From Chloroflexia bacterium (GTDB lineage: Bacteria; Chloroflexota; Chloroflexia; Thermobaculales; Thermobaculaceae): a stretch of 57,479 nt of DNA. Location: positions 184,253 through 241,731 of the forward strand of contig JAUJMR010000001.1 in the NCBI GenBank assembly GCA_030446765.1, read 5' to 3'. The first letter of the stretch is position 1. The number at the start of each line of letters is the position of its first letter. The notes beneath the pieces were generated by a model. That model saw nothing but the letters and a program-made list of their open reading frames with translations. It did no database searches and was not told the origin of the DNA. This document shows positions 8,528 to 17,597 of this stretch, in pieces. Both the position numbers and the translations under genes were made by a program.

Positions 8528-10159
8528 ATGGCGCAGACAGCCGCTCGCGTGCCGAAGGTGACGTACGCCGCGATACCAACCGAGGAGTTGGACATCCTTC
8601 ACTCGGCGTTCGAGGAGTCCGTGGACAAGGTAAGGCGGGGATTTGGCGATAGCCACCCGATGTACATCGGCGGCCAGCCAGTACGCACCGGGGATGAGTT
8701 CGAGGTGCGGGCGCCCGCGAACCGCACGGTGCTGCTTGGCAAGTTCCAATCTGGGCAGGCGGAGCACACGAGACAAGCGATCGAAGCGGCGCACGCCGCA
8801 TTCCGGCCCTGGAGCCGCAAGCCTTACGGCGAGCGGCTCGTGCTCCTGCGGGCGGCCGCGGACAACTTCCGCGCGCAGAAGGTGGACATCGCGGCGCTTC
8901 TGAGCATTGAGTCGGGGAAAAACCGGCTAGAGGCGCTGGGCGAAGTGGAGGAAGCTGCCGATCTCATCTCCACCTACTCCGACGAGATGGAACAGAACCG
9001 AGGGTACGTGCGCGACATGGCGTCTCTGATGCCGGGCGAGCGCAACGTTAGCGTGCTGCGGCCCTTCGGCGTTTGGGCAGTTGTGGCGCCGTTCAACTTT
9101 CCTGTGGCGCTCTCAACCGGTATGCTCGCCGGCGCGCTCGTCGCGGGCAATACGGTGGTGTTCAAGCCGGCGTCTGCCACTGCATATACCGGACTGCTCG
9201 TGTACCGGATGTTTGCCGACGCGGGCCTTCCGGACGGGGTGATCAATTTCGTCACGGGGGGCGGCGGGACGATCGGTGGAGAGTTGGCGACAAACTCTCT
9301 GGTCGAAGGGATGGTCTTCACCGGCTCACGCGAAGTTGGCAGTGACGTCTACCGCAAGTTTGCTGAGCCATACGCACGGCCCTGCATTACCGAAATGGGC
9401 GGGAAGAATCCCGCGATCGTGACCGCCCATGCGGACCTGGACAAGGCGGCCGAGGGGGTGGTGCGTTCCGCCTTTGGATACAGCGGACAGAAGTGCTCGG
9501 CTTGTTCGCGGGTGTACGTCCAGCGTGAGGTTTACGACGCGTTCGTGCACCGACTGGTAGACCGGACGCGGTCGGTCGTGGTGGGCGATCCGACGGAGCA
9601 GAACACCTTCATGGGCCCCGTCATCAACGAAAGCTCGGTCGATACATACCTTCAGGCCGTACAAGACGCTGATCGAGATGGTGAGATATTGTTCGGTGGT
9701 AAGCGTCTGACAGAGGGCCAGTACGCGAACGGTACGTTCGTCGAGCCCGCGATTGTCGGCGGACTGAACATTGATCATCGATTGTTTCGCGATGAGCTTT
9801 TCGTGCCGTTCCTGGCTGTTGCCCCGGTAGACTCGCTGAGCGAAGCGATCCGCCTTGCGAACGACAGTGAGTACGGCCTAACGGCTGGCGTGTACAGCGA
9901 GGACCCGTCCGAAGTGGCGCAGTTTTTCGACGAGATTCAGGCCGGCGTAACGTACGCGAACCGACGCGGCGGTGCGACCACAGGCGCTTGGCCCGGCTCA
10001 CAGAGCTTCTGTGGCTGGAAGGGCAGCGGTTCGACGGGCAAGGGTGGACTCGGCCCGTACTACGTTCAGCAGTTCCTCCGTGAGCAAAGCCAGACGATCA
10101 TCACCGAGGAGTCGGCACCGGACGAGGAACGGCTGGAGGTCGAGGCTGCCGGCGAGTAG
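8528..10159 (+). CDS. rocA: L-glutamate gamma-semialdehyde (1-pyrroline-5-carboxylate) dehydrogenase
   Basis: This NAD-dependent aldehyde dehydrogenase of 543 residues performs the second step of proline and arginine breakdown, oxidising glutamate semialdehyde to glutamate. It has the cofactor-binding VVAPFNFPVALSTGM and NTVVFKPAS, the GSREVGSDVY turn, the general-base Glu in ITEMGGKNPAIV, and the catalytic Cys (residue 323) in FGYSGQKCSACSR, the form typical of P5C dehydrogenases. Near the C-terminus RRGGATTGAWPGSQSFCGWK also fits this subfamily. GAGGAG precedes the ATG. No proline dehydrogenase gene is adjacent, so proline oxidation must be completed by a gene elsewhere. Confidence 0.93.
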   Translation: MAQTAARVPKVTYAAIPTEELDILHSAFEESVDKVRRGFGDSHPMYIGGQPVRTGDEFEVRAPANRTVLLGKFQSGQAEHTRQAIEAAHAAFRPWSRKPYGERLVLLRAAADNFRAQKVDIAALLSIESGKNRLEALGEVEEAADLISTYSDEMEQNRGYVRDMASLMPGERNVSVLRPFGVWAVVAPFNFPVALSTGMLAGALVAGNTVVFKPASATAYTGLLVYRMFADAGLPDGVINFVTGGGGTIGGELATNSLVEGMVFTGSREVGSDVYRKFAEPYARPCITEMGGKNPAIVTAHADLDKAAEGVVRSAFGYSGQKCSACSRVYVQREVYDAFVHRLVDRTRSVVVGDPTEQNTFMGPVINESSVDTYLQAVQDADRDGEILFGGKRLTEGQYANGTFVEPAIVGGLNIDHRLFRDELFVPFLAVAPVDSLSEAIRLANDSEYGLTAGVYSEDPSEVAQFFDEIQAGVTYANRRGGATTGAWPGSQSFCGWKGSGSTGKGGLGPYYVQQFLREQSQTIITEESAPDEERLEVEAAGE

Positions 10160-10352
10160 TCACGCGGGCAAACAGCAACTACCGTGGCTAGGCGCTCTGC
10201 ACAGGGCGTATCAACGATTTACCGGAGCGTCGCGCGTATTCCCGAAGCGCGAGCGAGTCAGGCCATCGTAGAGTCGCTGATTGTGAGTGGCGCTATTTCA
10301 GCACAAGTCGTGTTACGCCGATGTTGCGCGTAATACAGGAGAGGACGAGTCG

Positions 10353-10736
10353 TTGGCGGAGTACACACCGCAGGTCATTGAGCACTACGAGCACCCACGC
10401 AACCCAGGGGTGCTCCCCAACGCGACGGGCAAGGGCCAGGCTGGCGGCGGCGCGGATGGTGAAATCCTGATCCAGATACAAATCCAGGCGGAGGGTGACT
10501 CGATTACCGCCGCCTGTTTCCGGGCGTTTGGCTGTAGCGCGTCCATCGCCTCAGCCTCCGTCACGACCGAGTTGCTGCACGGACGCTCGCTCCGATCCGC
10601 ACTTGTGTTCGATGCCACGGAGATCGAGGATGCGCTGGACGGCCTTCCCGCCGACAAACGTCACTGCGCCGAGTACGCGGCGTCCGCTGCAAGAGCCGCC
10701 GTGCAGGATCATCTCGACCGCTCGGCACTAGAGTAG
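10353..10736 (+). CDS. IscU/NifU-N-like protein lacking one cluster cysteine
   Basis: The 127-residue product resembles the IscU scaffold on which Fe-S clusters are built: the N-terminal [16 protein letters not shown] motif, then [15 protein letters not shown] and [12 protein letters not shown]. IscU normally has three ligand Cys. Here the second (Cys61) and third (Cys105) are kept, with an extra Cys55, but the first position reads ADGE where ACGD is expected, so Asp35 stands in for the cysteine. It may still bind a cluster with a carboxylate ligand, or act as a degenerate partner. The TTG at 10353 with GAGAGGAC just upstream is preferred to the longer frame from 10287 because homology begins there. 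A methyltransferase gene follows after 7 bases. Confidence 0.75.
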   Translation: MAEYTPQVIEHYEHPRNPGVLPNATGKGQAGGGADGEILIQIQIQAEGDSITAACFRAFGCSASIASASVTTELLHGRSLRSALVFDATEIEDALDGLPADKRHCAEYAASAARAAVQDHLDRSALE

Positions 10737-10743
10737 AATCATC

Positions 10744-11616
10744 GTGGCTCAAGGTGCCTTATTGGTCCTCTCCCCATATCAGGCGGAGCTGTTGCTGCAG
10801 GCACGGGATGCGGCGCGGTCTGTAGTGCGCATTACGCCCGACCTCGGTCTGAGCGAGGTGGATGTCCAGTTCAACGATGCCGGCGTATGTTTCCCCGGCG
10901 GCGAAGTAGTGCGTTGGACGGACTTGGAGATGATTCGCGATTCCAAGCGGAGCGGCAGGCTCACGGGCCACTGCTACGCAATCGAGAACGGCACGCCCCT
11001 GGAGATATCCGTGTTCTCCCAAGAGAACAACCGGCTCTACAGCCTCATGCCCACGCACGGCGCACCGACCCTACTTATCTCCAGTATCCCTATGCACCGG
11101 ATAAAAGGTACAGATCCGTATGCAGACACGGTGGAGAAGATTCGCGCGGCCGCACCGGTGATCGGCAACGTGCTCGACACAACCACCGGACTGGGCTACA
11201 CGGCGATCCAGGCAGCGCGAACGGCATCGGCCGTTACGACGATCGAGCTCGACCCGGCGGTGTTAGAGGTTGCGCGCGAGAATCCATGGTCGCGTGATCT
11301 GTTCGAGAACCCGCGCATCAGGCAGCTCGTCGGAGACAGCGCTGAGGTAGTGGCCGGCCTGCCGGACGCCACGTTCGACCGAATCATCCACGACCCACCA
11401 ACCTTCAGCCTCGCGGGCGAGCTGTACGGGAGCGCATTTTATCGGGAGCTGCACCGCGTACTGAAGCCACGAGGTCGTCTTTTTCACTACATCGGAAACC
11501 CGGAGAGCAATCTCGGAGGAAAGGTGTCGCGCGGCGTAATCCGGCGACTGCACGAAACCGGCTTCTCACGCGTAGTCGGCAAACCTGAAGCGTTCGGCGT
11601 GTTGGCATATAAATAA
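10744..11616 (+). CDS. Spermidine synthase-like SAM-dependent methyltransferase
   Basis: The product is 290 residues. An N-terminal region of about 120 residues without a recognised family leads to a Rossmann methyltransferase fold with motif I as [17 protein letters not shown], the acidic end of strand 2 in [13 protein letters not shown], and [20 protein letters not shown] after strand 4. The DPPTFS motif with the polyamine-synthase-like layout suggests a small-molecule or RNA methyltransferase; no substrate can be named. The GTG start at 10744 lies 7 bases after the IscU-like stop, so the two are probably cotranscribed, which suggests that the protein might act with an Fe-S-linked partner (inference). 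Confidence 0.7.
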   Translation: MAQGALLVLSPYQAELLLQARDAARSVVRITPDLGLSEVDVQFNDAGVCFPGGEVVRWTDLEMIRDSKRSGRLTGHCYAIENGTPLEISVFSQENNRLYSLMPTHGAPTLLISSIPMHRIKGTDPYADTVEKIRAAAPVIGNVLDTTTGLGYTAIQAARTASAVTTIELDPAVLEVARENPWSRDLFENPRIRQLVGDSAEVVAGLPDATFDRIIHDPPTFSLAGELYGSAFYRELHRVLKPRGRLFHYIGNPESNLGGKVSRGVIRRLHETGFSRVVGKPEAFGVLAYK

Positions 11617-11679
11617 CAGATCGTCACTATCCTCACACTTTAGACTTTTCCTGCAGGAGGCGGTCCGGACTGTGCACGT

Positions 11680-11856
11680 ATGCAGTTGCCCAAGCAAGGC
11701 GTGATCGGCGACGAGTTCCGCTATTGCGACCACTACGCTAGTATGTCTGCTATGAGCCTGGCCGTACTAGGCGAGCGCGGCGTTAAAGGAACACGAGAGA
11801 CGGTGATTCACCCGGTGGACTGGGACGTGCACGTTCTAACTGAGACTTCTGCGTAG
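11680..11856 (+). CDS. Possible small protein, 58 residues
   Basis: An ATG at 11680 opens 58 codons with a mixed, protein-like composition (VIGDEFRYCDHYASMSAMSL, then VIHPVDWDVHVLTE). There is no recognised family. A GCAGGAGG sequence lies about 19 bases upstream, too far for ideal initiation. It could be a small gene or the remnant of a longer one. The rest of the gap between 11617 and 12052 shows nothing that I can support. Confidence 0.3.
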   Translation: MQLPKQGVIGDEFRYCDHYASMSAMSLAVLGERGVKGTRETVIHPVDWDVHVLTETSA

Positions 11857-12052
11857 GACCGCCGGGCTAGGTGTCACGTTATCGCTCCGCTGCCGACGCT
11901 GTGCGGACCTCCTGCTACACTTCATGGTCTTCATGCTCGTTTGGGTCGAACCTAGGAGTCCCACCCGCAGTCTACGTCCGTAAGCGGAGTGGGATGTCGC
12001 GGGACGCAGCAGTCGCCGTACATGAGTCGCTCACGCGTCTGGAAGGTCAGGG

Positions 12053-12943
12053 ATGTTCGGGACTGATGGGCTGCTACTTGGTCGACAGGTCGGTCGCGCG
12101 CGCTCGGCTGCCGCGGCACTGCCGCCGACCGGACTCGTCATGTTGGGGATCCTTACCACGCAGCTCGGAGCCGCAATCGCGAAGGGGCTCTTCCACTCGC
12201 TTGGGCCAGGTGGTACTGTCTTTGTCCGCGTCGGCTTCGCGGCGCTCGTGCTTCTGGCGCTCTGGCGGCCGAGAGTCGGTGGATACTCGCGAGGGGACTA
12301 TGTCGCGGCGGTGGTATTCGGGCTGGCCCTTGGGGGCATGAACCTCGCCTTCTACCTCGCGCTGGACCGGATTCCACTAGGCATCGCAGTGACGCTGGAG
12401 TTTGTCGGCCCGCTCGGAGTGGCCGTATGCGGTTCGCGCCGGAGACTGGATCTACTCTGGGTCATCCTGGCCGGAGCGGGTGTCCTGCTTTTGTCACCGA
12501 TAGGTGGAGCTGATCTGGACTTGCTCGGCGCTTTGCTAGCCCTGACAGCGGGCGGCTTTTGGGCTGCGTATATCCTTCTCAGTGCGAGGGTCGGACGCGC
12601 TTTCCCCGGCGGCGCGGGACTGGTCATCGCGATGCTAGTAGCTGCGGTGCTGCTAACACCGGTCGGGATCCTCAGCGGCGGCGCCCAGCTGCTGCGACCC
12701 GACATCCTTGCAGCGGGCTTTGGAGTTGCCTTGCTCTCATCCGCTATCCCGTACTCGCTAGAGCTAGAAGCGTTGCGGCGCCTGCCAGCCCATGTGTTTG
12801 GTGTGATGATGAGCCTCGAACCAGCTGCAGGCGCCCTAATCGGCCTGGTGATCCTGAACGAGAACATCGGCATCCGCGGTCTCTCGGCGGTCGCACTAGT
12901 CAGTGTCGCGACGGTGGGCGCTACCCGCTCCGTTCGTGACTGA
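12053..12943 (+). CDS. EamA/RhtA-type exporter
   Basis: This is a drug/metabolite transporter of 296 residues with ten predicted membrane helices made of two EamA repeats (first repeat about residues 25-150, second about 160-292). Features such as KGLFHSLGPGGTVFVRVGFA, ALDRIPLGIAVTLEFVGPL and ALRRLPAHVFGVMMSLEPA closely follow the threonine/homoserine exporter RhtA and its relatives, so amino-acid export is the likely role. The chosen start is the ATG at 12053, with GGAAGG a few bases before; an internal ATG at residue 30 would begin just before the first helix. It converges on the glycosyltransferase gene with 7 bases between the stops. Confidence 0.85.
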   Translation: MFGTDGLLLGRQVGRARSAAAALPPTGLVMLGILTTQLGAAIAKGLFHSLGPGGTVFVRVGFAALVLLALWRPRVGGYSRGDYVAAVVFGLALGGMNLAFYLALDRIPLGIAVTLEFVGPLGVAVCGSRRRLDLLWVILAGAGVLLLSPIGGADLDLLGALLALTAGGFWAAYILLSARVGRAFPGGAGLVIAMLVAAVLLTPVGILSGGAQLLRPDILAAGFGVALLSSAIPYSLELEALRRLPAHVFGVMMSLEPAAGALIGLVILNENIGIRGLSAVALVSVATVGATRSVRD

Positions 12944-12950
12944 GCCGGCG

Positions 12951-14252
12951 CTACATACCGAGATCCGCCCCCACCTCGAGCGGTACTCTCGTGCGGTTTG
13001 GGGCGAGCAGGTTGTGATACGCACCTAGATTCGCATCCGCGACGCGCTGCCAGGAATATCGCCGGGCGGTGCGCGCCGCCTCCTCACCAAGCCGCCTGGC
13101 AAGGCGAGGTTGGCACGTAACAGACGCCAGACGATCGGCGAACTCTCGCTCGTCACCGATCGTTACGAGATATCCATTTCGGCCGTCGCGAATGGTGCTC
13201 TGAAGACCACCCGTTCGGGAAGCGACAACCGGTGTGCCGCAGGCGAGCGACTCAAGGGCCGCCATGCCGAAGCTCTCATACCGCGAGGGAACCGCGCATA
13301 CATCGGCGGCGCGATACAGATCGGGCAATTCCGTCTGCGACTTCGGACCCAGGAACTCGACCACCTCTTCGAGCTCCAGTGCTCGGGCGATGCCTCGGAG
13401 GCGCGCAAGCTCCTGCTCAGTCGGTTGATCCGGTGTCCGAGAGCCTCCAGCGATCAGCAGTTTCAAGCTGGACACACGGTCGCGCAGCAGTGCAGCTGCG
13501 GCGAGCAGGGTGTCTAGTCCCTTCAGCGGTTCGATACGCCCGACATACAGCAGGACGCGCTCATCGCTAGAACGGCCGGTTCGTTGACGGGCCTCTTCCC
13601 AGCTCCCTGGCTTGAAGAGATCGAGGTCGACCCCGCATGGCGCGACATGGATACGAGACGGTGCCAAACCATACCGGTCCACGAGTTCGCGGCGCTCGAT
13701 CTCGTTCGATGCGACGACACCATCAGCTGCACGCAGCACAGCGTCTTCGCCATCGCGCCGCAGTTTTGACTCCGGTTCCTGATGCGGTCCGCGGTGCTCA
13801 TCCTTCAATAGCGCAAGCGTGTGCGACATGTGCGCGCAGGGCAAACGCCACAGTTCGGCCAAGCGCTCGGCGACGATGCCCGAAAGCCAATAGTGCGAGT
13901 GCAGCACATCGTAGTTGGCCGATTCGATCTGCGCTTGGTCATTGATACTCGCGACAACTTCGGGCAAAAGCGCGTGCAACTCGTCCCTTGATACCGGGTG
14001 CGCCGGCCCTGCAGGCACGTTCAGGACTCGAAAGCCCGGCACGTCTTCTTGAATGAGCGGGATATTGGGATCGGACAGGCGCGTGTAGACATCGACCGTG
14101 GTCCCGCGGCCGGCAAGCTCACGGGCAAGTTGCCGGATGTATACGTTCATTCCTCCCGTATCCCGGCCACCCAGTGCGGCGAGCGGGCTGGTGTGAACGC
14201 TCAACATCGCCACGCTCGCGATGCCGCCGGTAGAATCGGTGCTCCAGGGCAC
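12951..14252 (-). CDS. GT4 glycosyltransferase, MshA/sucrose-phosphate-synthase-like
   Basis: The product is 433 residues with a GT-B fold. The N-terminal Rossmann half has SVHTSPLAALGGRDTGGMNV, the acceptor loop found in MshA-like retaining transferases. The C-terminal half carries the linker LLYVGRIEPLKGLDTLLAAA and the donor site RYESFGMAALESLACGTPVV with the E-x7-E pattern. Enzymes of this group move glucose or N-acetylglucosamine from a nucleotide sugar to inositol phosphate, sugar phosphate or glycerate. No mycothiol genes are near, so a compatible-solute or glycolipid role is equally possible. It is divergent from the gene at 14428 across a region that holds an inverted repeat. Confidence 0.83.
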   Translation of the reverse strand: MPWSTDSTGGIASVAMLSVHTSPLAALGGRDTGGMNVYIRQLARELAGRGTTVDVYTRLSDPNIPLIQEDVPGFRVLNVPAGPAHPVSRDELHALLPEVVASINDQAQIESANYDVLHSHYWLSGIVAERLAELWRLPCAHMSHTLALLKDEHRGPHQEPESKLRRDGEDAVLRAADGVVASNEIERRELVDRYGLAPSRIHVAPCGVDLDLFKPGSWEEARQRTGRSSDERVLLYVGRIEPLKGLDTLLAAAALLRDRVSSLKLLIAGGSRTPDQPTEQELARLRGIARALELEEVVEFLGPKSQTELPDLYRAADVCAVPSRYESFGMAALESLACGTPVVASRTGGLQSTIRDGRNGYLVTIGDEREFADRLASVTCQPRLARRLGEEAARTARRYSWQRVADANLGAYHNLLAPNRTRVPLEVGADLGM

Positions 14253-14319
14253 GAGAGACTCGAATGCGTGCAGATCTTCTATCTCGTAGCCTCACCCTCT
14301 GTTCGGACCGTACCGATTT

Positions 14320-14374
14320 ACTAGCGCCCTTTCGTGTTGACAGTCTATTGTAAAGAACAAACAAGGGCGCTAGT
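14320..14374. repeat. Perfect 12-base inverted repeat in a divergent intergenic region
   Basis: ACTAGCGCCCTT (14320-14331) and its exact complement AAGGGCGCTAGT (14363-14374) flank 31 bases that contain TTGACA (14337-14342). The pair lies between the divergent glycosyltransferase and the gene at 14428. The spacing allows either a hairpin or two operator half-sites around a promoter; there is no T-run, so it is not a typical terminator. Confidence 0.5.
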
Positions 14375-14427
14375 ATCTTCCATAAGCTCTGACCGGCACG
14401 CAGTTGTGAACACACTGGAGGCAAGAG

Positions 14428-15015
14428 ATGCACGGGAGTGAGAAGGCTACGCCCGAGCTGCTGGAGCTTTGGACGCTGTTTCGGGAGACGCGTAAGGTGT
14501 TTCACAGCTACTGGAGCCGCGGTGGCAACCTGCGGGCGGAGGAAATACAGTTCCTCGCGACCATTACCCTCTCGCACATAGACGATATCGACGTGGGCTA
14601 TCGCTGGACCCTGAGGGCCGACGAGGTGCCGCGGGACGAGCTTGGCGATGTACTTCGCCCCGCGGACGTCACGGACTGGTCCAGTGAGCCGCGCAGAGAT
14701 CCAACGCCCGTCTCCCCCGATCTGCGCAAGGTGATGGCTCTGCGGCATGCGCAGGTCGTTTTCGGCTCCTTGCCCCGCACCCCTCGGGGGGAGATCAGCT
14801 ACCCCGGCTATGCCAGTTACGCGGATATCAAGGTGCCCCGGACACCACTGGAGCTACGGGAGCGCATAGAAGATCTCGCCATAGGCGTCTGGGATGCCGC
14901 CACGCATCGTTCCGTTGGGTCGCTCGATCCTGAACGGGCCCGGCGCGTCTACGGTTTTTTCGAGACCGGTAGTTGGCTCGCAAACGCACATCAGTGGCGC
15001 ATTCGGCGCAACTGA
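14428..15015 (+). CDS. Hypothetical protein, 195 residues
   Basis: This is a soluble protein of mixed alpha/beta composition. It begins ELLELWTLFRETRKVFHSYW and ends with ARRVYGFFETGSWLANAHQW; no signal peptide or membrane segment is visible. I do not recognise a family or catalytic motif. GGAGG stands 8 bases before the ATG, and codon use is like that of its neighbours, so it is likely a real gene. It converges on the XRE regulator gene (22 bases between stops). Confidence 0.6.
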   Translation: MHGSEKATPELLELWTLFRETRKVFHSYWSRGGNLRAEEIQFLATITLSHIDDIDVGYRWTLRADEVPRDELGDVLRPADVTDWSSEPRRDPTPVSPDLRKVMALRHAQVVFGSLPRTPRGEISYPGYASYADIKVPRTPLELRERIEDLAIGVWDAATHRSVGSLDPERARRVYGFFETGSWLANAHQWRIRRN

Positions 15016-15037
15016 CTGCGTCCAGACGCGGCAGTCC

Positions 15038-15511
15038 TTACTGCGCGACGTCCGACCGTGCTCGACCCTCGACATCAACTTCCTCGTGCAGAGTCTCAGT
15101 TATCGACGCAAGCTGAGCTACCGCCAGGCGCTTGAATCGTTCGGGCAGCGCCTGCACCCGCCGAAAGATCTGACGCAAGCGGATATCGAGCAGATCAGTG
15201 TCACGCGGGGTGTGCTCCACAATATGCGCTAGCTGGAGTACCTCAATTGGACTCACATCGAGCGCGTGGCAAATATCCACGAAGGTGCTGATCTTGGGAT
15301 CCTGTGTGGCCCCACTGAGGATCCGATACAGCGTGGCCCTATTCCGACCCGACTCCATCTTCTCCGCGATATCCGTCGCCGACATCCCTCGGGCGGTCAT
15401 CACCGAAAGGATAGCCTTGCTCAACGAGGGAGACTCCTCGGCCTTGGTCCCTGTATGTAGCCTACTGCGCATATTCGCCCGCCTTTCCGTTTTCGAGATC
15501 GAACTGATCAT
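15038..15511 (-). CDS. XRE-family helix-turn-helix regulator
   Basis: The product is 157 residues. Residues about 30-95 form a Cro/CI-type HTH domain: SLSKAILSVMTARGMSATDI, then RATLYRILSGATQDPKISTF and VDICHALDVSPIEVLQLAHI, the usual five-helix layout. A C-terminal helical region (LPERFKRLAVAQLASITETL) may mediate dimerisation. It is probably a cytoplasmic transcription regulator. Its own upstream region contains a TATAAT box (minus strand, 15600-15595) and clustered GTAAC half-sites, so autoregulation is plausible. An internal ATG at 15472 is an alternative start. Confidence 0.8.
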   Translation of the reverse strand: MISSISKTERRANMRSRLHTGTKAEESPSLSKAILSVMTARGMSATDIAEKMESGRNRATLYRILSGATQDPKISTFVDICHALDVSPIEVLQLAHIVEHTPRDTDLLDIRLRQIFRRVQALPERFKRLAVAQLASITETLHEEVDVEGRARSDVAQ

Positions 15512-15643
15512 CGCCGGATTAGAGCTTGCCCCACCCTCACCATACGGGGATGAGTTTCGTCGCGTGCGTGTAACAGACTGTATACACGATGCGTATTATA
15601 AATGGTTTGCACGCGAAAAGCACGGCCGTCTCGATGCAATTTC

Positions 15644-15659
15644 GTAACAGTTACGTAAC
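15644..15659. promoter_or_regulatory. Clustered GTAAC inverted half-sites upstream of the XRE gene
   Basis: GTAACAGTTACGTAAC contains two overlapping palindromes, GTAAC-A-GTTAC (15644-15654) and GTTACGTAAC (15650-15659). Further GTAAC copies occur at 15569-15573 and 15710-15714 around the -10-like TATAAT. Overlapping half-sites of this kind often form operators; the XRE regulator is the obvious candidate ligand. The remaining bases from 15512 to 15929 hold no gene that I can support. Confidence 0.4.
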
Positions 15660-15929
15660 GGCCTCTACGGTATCGCCACATGTGCATGCCACCGGATTCT
15701 CTGCCGGCTGCGTAACGCGGGACGAGACGAGAAATGCGGATATGGTGCGACACCGGTCTTGGACTATCCAAGCGATTATCGAGTTGCACGATGGGTACGT
15801 GCAAGTCACCAAGTACCAGCCTGACCTCGGTGCACTGCGGATGAGGAGCTTAGCTTCCAAGGCGTGATTTGTTCGGTCTTGACTTGACGCGATAGACGGT
15901 CTAGTCTACGGGACAAGCGCACCGAAGGG

Positions 15930-16214
15930 ATGTGCTGTTTTGCGTACCGCACCGGGCAAGGACGGAAACATGAGGAGACGTTCTATGTTCTGGACGGAGA
16001 GCTGCGGTTCTACCTCGATGGCGAGGAGTCGTACACGGCACCGGCTGGAACTTCGGCCTATATTGCGCCGGGCGCGCCCCATGCGTTTGAAGTGATATCC
16101 GACACAGCACGATGGCTCAACAACACACGCCCAATCACGAGGCGTTCTTCCGCGCCGCGGGTGAGACTGCACGGGAGCGGACCCGACCACTTACCGATGT
16201 GTGCCAGCATCTGA
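15930..16214 (+). pseudogene. Cupin-domain protein fragment with frameshift
   Basis: The segment reads HEETFYVLDGELRFYLDG, then TSAYIAPGAPHAFEV, the two conserved metal-binding cupin motifs (His and Glu in the first, His in the second). After ARWLNN the homologous tail (TPNHEAFFRAAGETARERTR) continues in a different frame, so at least one indel has broken the gene. The N-terminal third of a normal cupin of this type is missing. A second broken relative lies at 44933-45379 and shares most of these residues. The 403 bases between 16215 and 16618 carry no supportable gene. Confidence 0.65.
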
Positions 16215-16618
16215 CTGTCACCCTGCACCCAAGCTTAAACTTCGCCGGATCAGGGGCATGATCAATGCGTGGCTTGGTTCACTTCGTGCTATGGATCGGA
16301 CTTCGCACAGTGGCCTCCGACGAGACTGAGCAGCCCGAGTGACGCATTTGGCCGACGTACTCTGCGGACTGCAAGCCGATCTTGGTGTGTCCTGCTGGTC
16401 GTAATCCGACACACGAGCTCGATACTGAGATTGCGGGCCCCGACCATCCCAACCAGCATTCCATCACGTCGTGTTACCACTCGGTCGTCGATCTGCGAGA
16501 CTGTTCAGAAATTACGGTTGAAGGCCCGACGTACTAGGCGGATTGCCCCACACAGCTAGTCAGCCATGCGTTACCATGACAGCAAGCACACCTAGAATCG
16601 TGACCTGCGGAGCACACC

Positions 16619-17467
16619 TTGGCAACTGACCCGACCACAGCTCAAGTAGCGGAAGACTCCGAACTACGCCGACGCCTCGGCTATGGCGTGCTCGACGTGC
16701 AAGGCGTTAGTGGCGTTGGATATGAGGACGTTCTGCGCTTCTCGCACGTTCGGGAACCGGGGTTGAACCCACGCCAGATGGCTTCGCGACTGCGCAAGGT
16801 CCTCAACCGCACCTTCACCGAAAAAGAGGCTTACGCCGTCTGGCACGAGATCGACGAATACCGACGCCAGCGGTCGGCGGAGACGGGGGCCGAAGTCGAC
16901 CTCGATCAGGCCGCCAGAGAATGGGACGCGCAGTATGGCTACGCGTTCCGGCGCCGCTGGTTCCTGTCTCAGCCCGAGCCTGGGAATCACCGAATCGTGC
17001 CGGGAGCGCGTGAGCGGGGAACGACGACCGCAGGCAAGGCGGCTGGACTGGTTATTCCGGAGCTAAAGCCGCTCTTAGAGGCCGGTTACTCGGTGACCGA
17101 CGTCATCGCCCAGGTGGCAAGCGAGCCGCTTCCCTCGGCCCGAATCGCGGTGACCAGGGCGCGAAAAAAGGCGCGCAACAAACACTACGTACGCCTGATC
17201 GGAAGGCTTACCGGCTGGGAGCTCTCTGAGGAGGAGGCTGAGCGGGTCTGGGATGAAGCAGTGAAACATCGGGATTCACTCAGCAAGCGCCAGGGCCACC
17301 ACGTGCCCATGGAGCGGGCGCTTGTGGATTACTTCAAACGACTGCGACTCTCTGGCCTCGACCGTGCCTCGTTATGGGAACTGGGCCAATCTTTTGCGCC
17401 CAACTCCGGGGAGGTCGCGCCGGACGGAGCACCTTCGACCGTCTCCCGACCGCTCTTTCCCGCCTAG
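16619..17467 (+). CDS. Hypothetical protein with two internal repeats
   Basis: The product is 282 residues, charged and largely helical, with no signal peptide. Two regions align with each other: residues about 60-110 (TEKEAYAVWHEIDEYRRQRS and VDLDQAAREWDAQYG) and about 200-245 (SEEEAERVWDEAVKHRDSLS and VPMERALVDYFKRL). The shared pattern is T/S-E-x-E-A-x-x-V-W-x-E-x-x-x-x-R, and then a second helix. The spacing recalls the C-terminal helical part of DUF4032 proteins, but I cannot confirm membership. The TTG start at 16619 has a weak upstream site. The gene converges on the PQQ-repeat lipoprotein, so it forms no operon. Confidence 0.6.
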   Translation: MATDPTTAQVAEDSELRRRLGYGVLDVQGVSGVGYEDVLRFSHVREPGLNPRQMASRLRKVLNRTFTEKEAYAVWHEIDEYRRQRSAETGAEVDLDQAAREWDAQYGYAFRRRWFLSQPEPGNHRIVPGARERGTTTAGKAAGLVIPELKPLLEAGYSVTDVIAQVASEPLPSARIAVTRARKKARNKHYVRLIGRLTGWELSEEEAERVWDEAVKHRDSLSKRQGHHVPMERALVDYFKRLRLSGLDRASLWELGQSFAPNSGEVAPDGAPSTVSRPLFPA

Positions 17468-17597
17468 TCGCCTTCGGCGCTTTCCTTCGGCCGCCGAAAC
17501 GTCCTATGGCGATGCATCTTCTGCGCCTGTTCGGCGACCAACCAACCTGAAGCAATACGACGCAGTGGCTGTCCCAACACCGTTCGGCGACCCGGGG

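Noticed and set aside
15589-15867. 92-codon open frame on the plus strand upstream of the cupin fragment
   Set aside because: It has no ribosome binding site and no family features, and it overlaps the regulatory region of the XRE gene.
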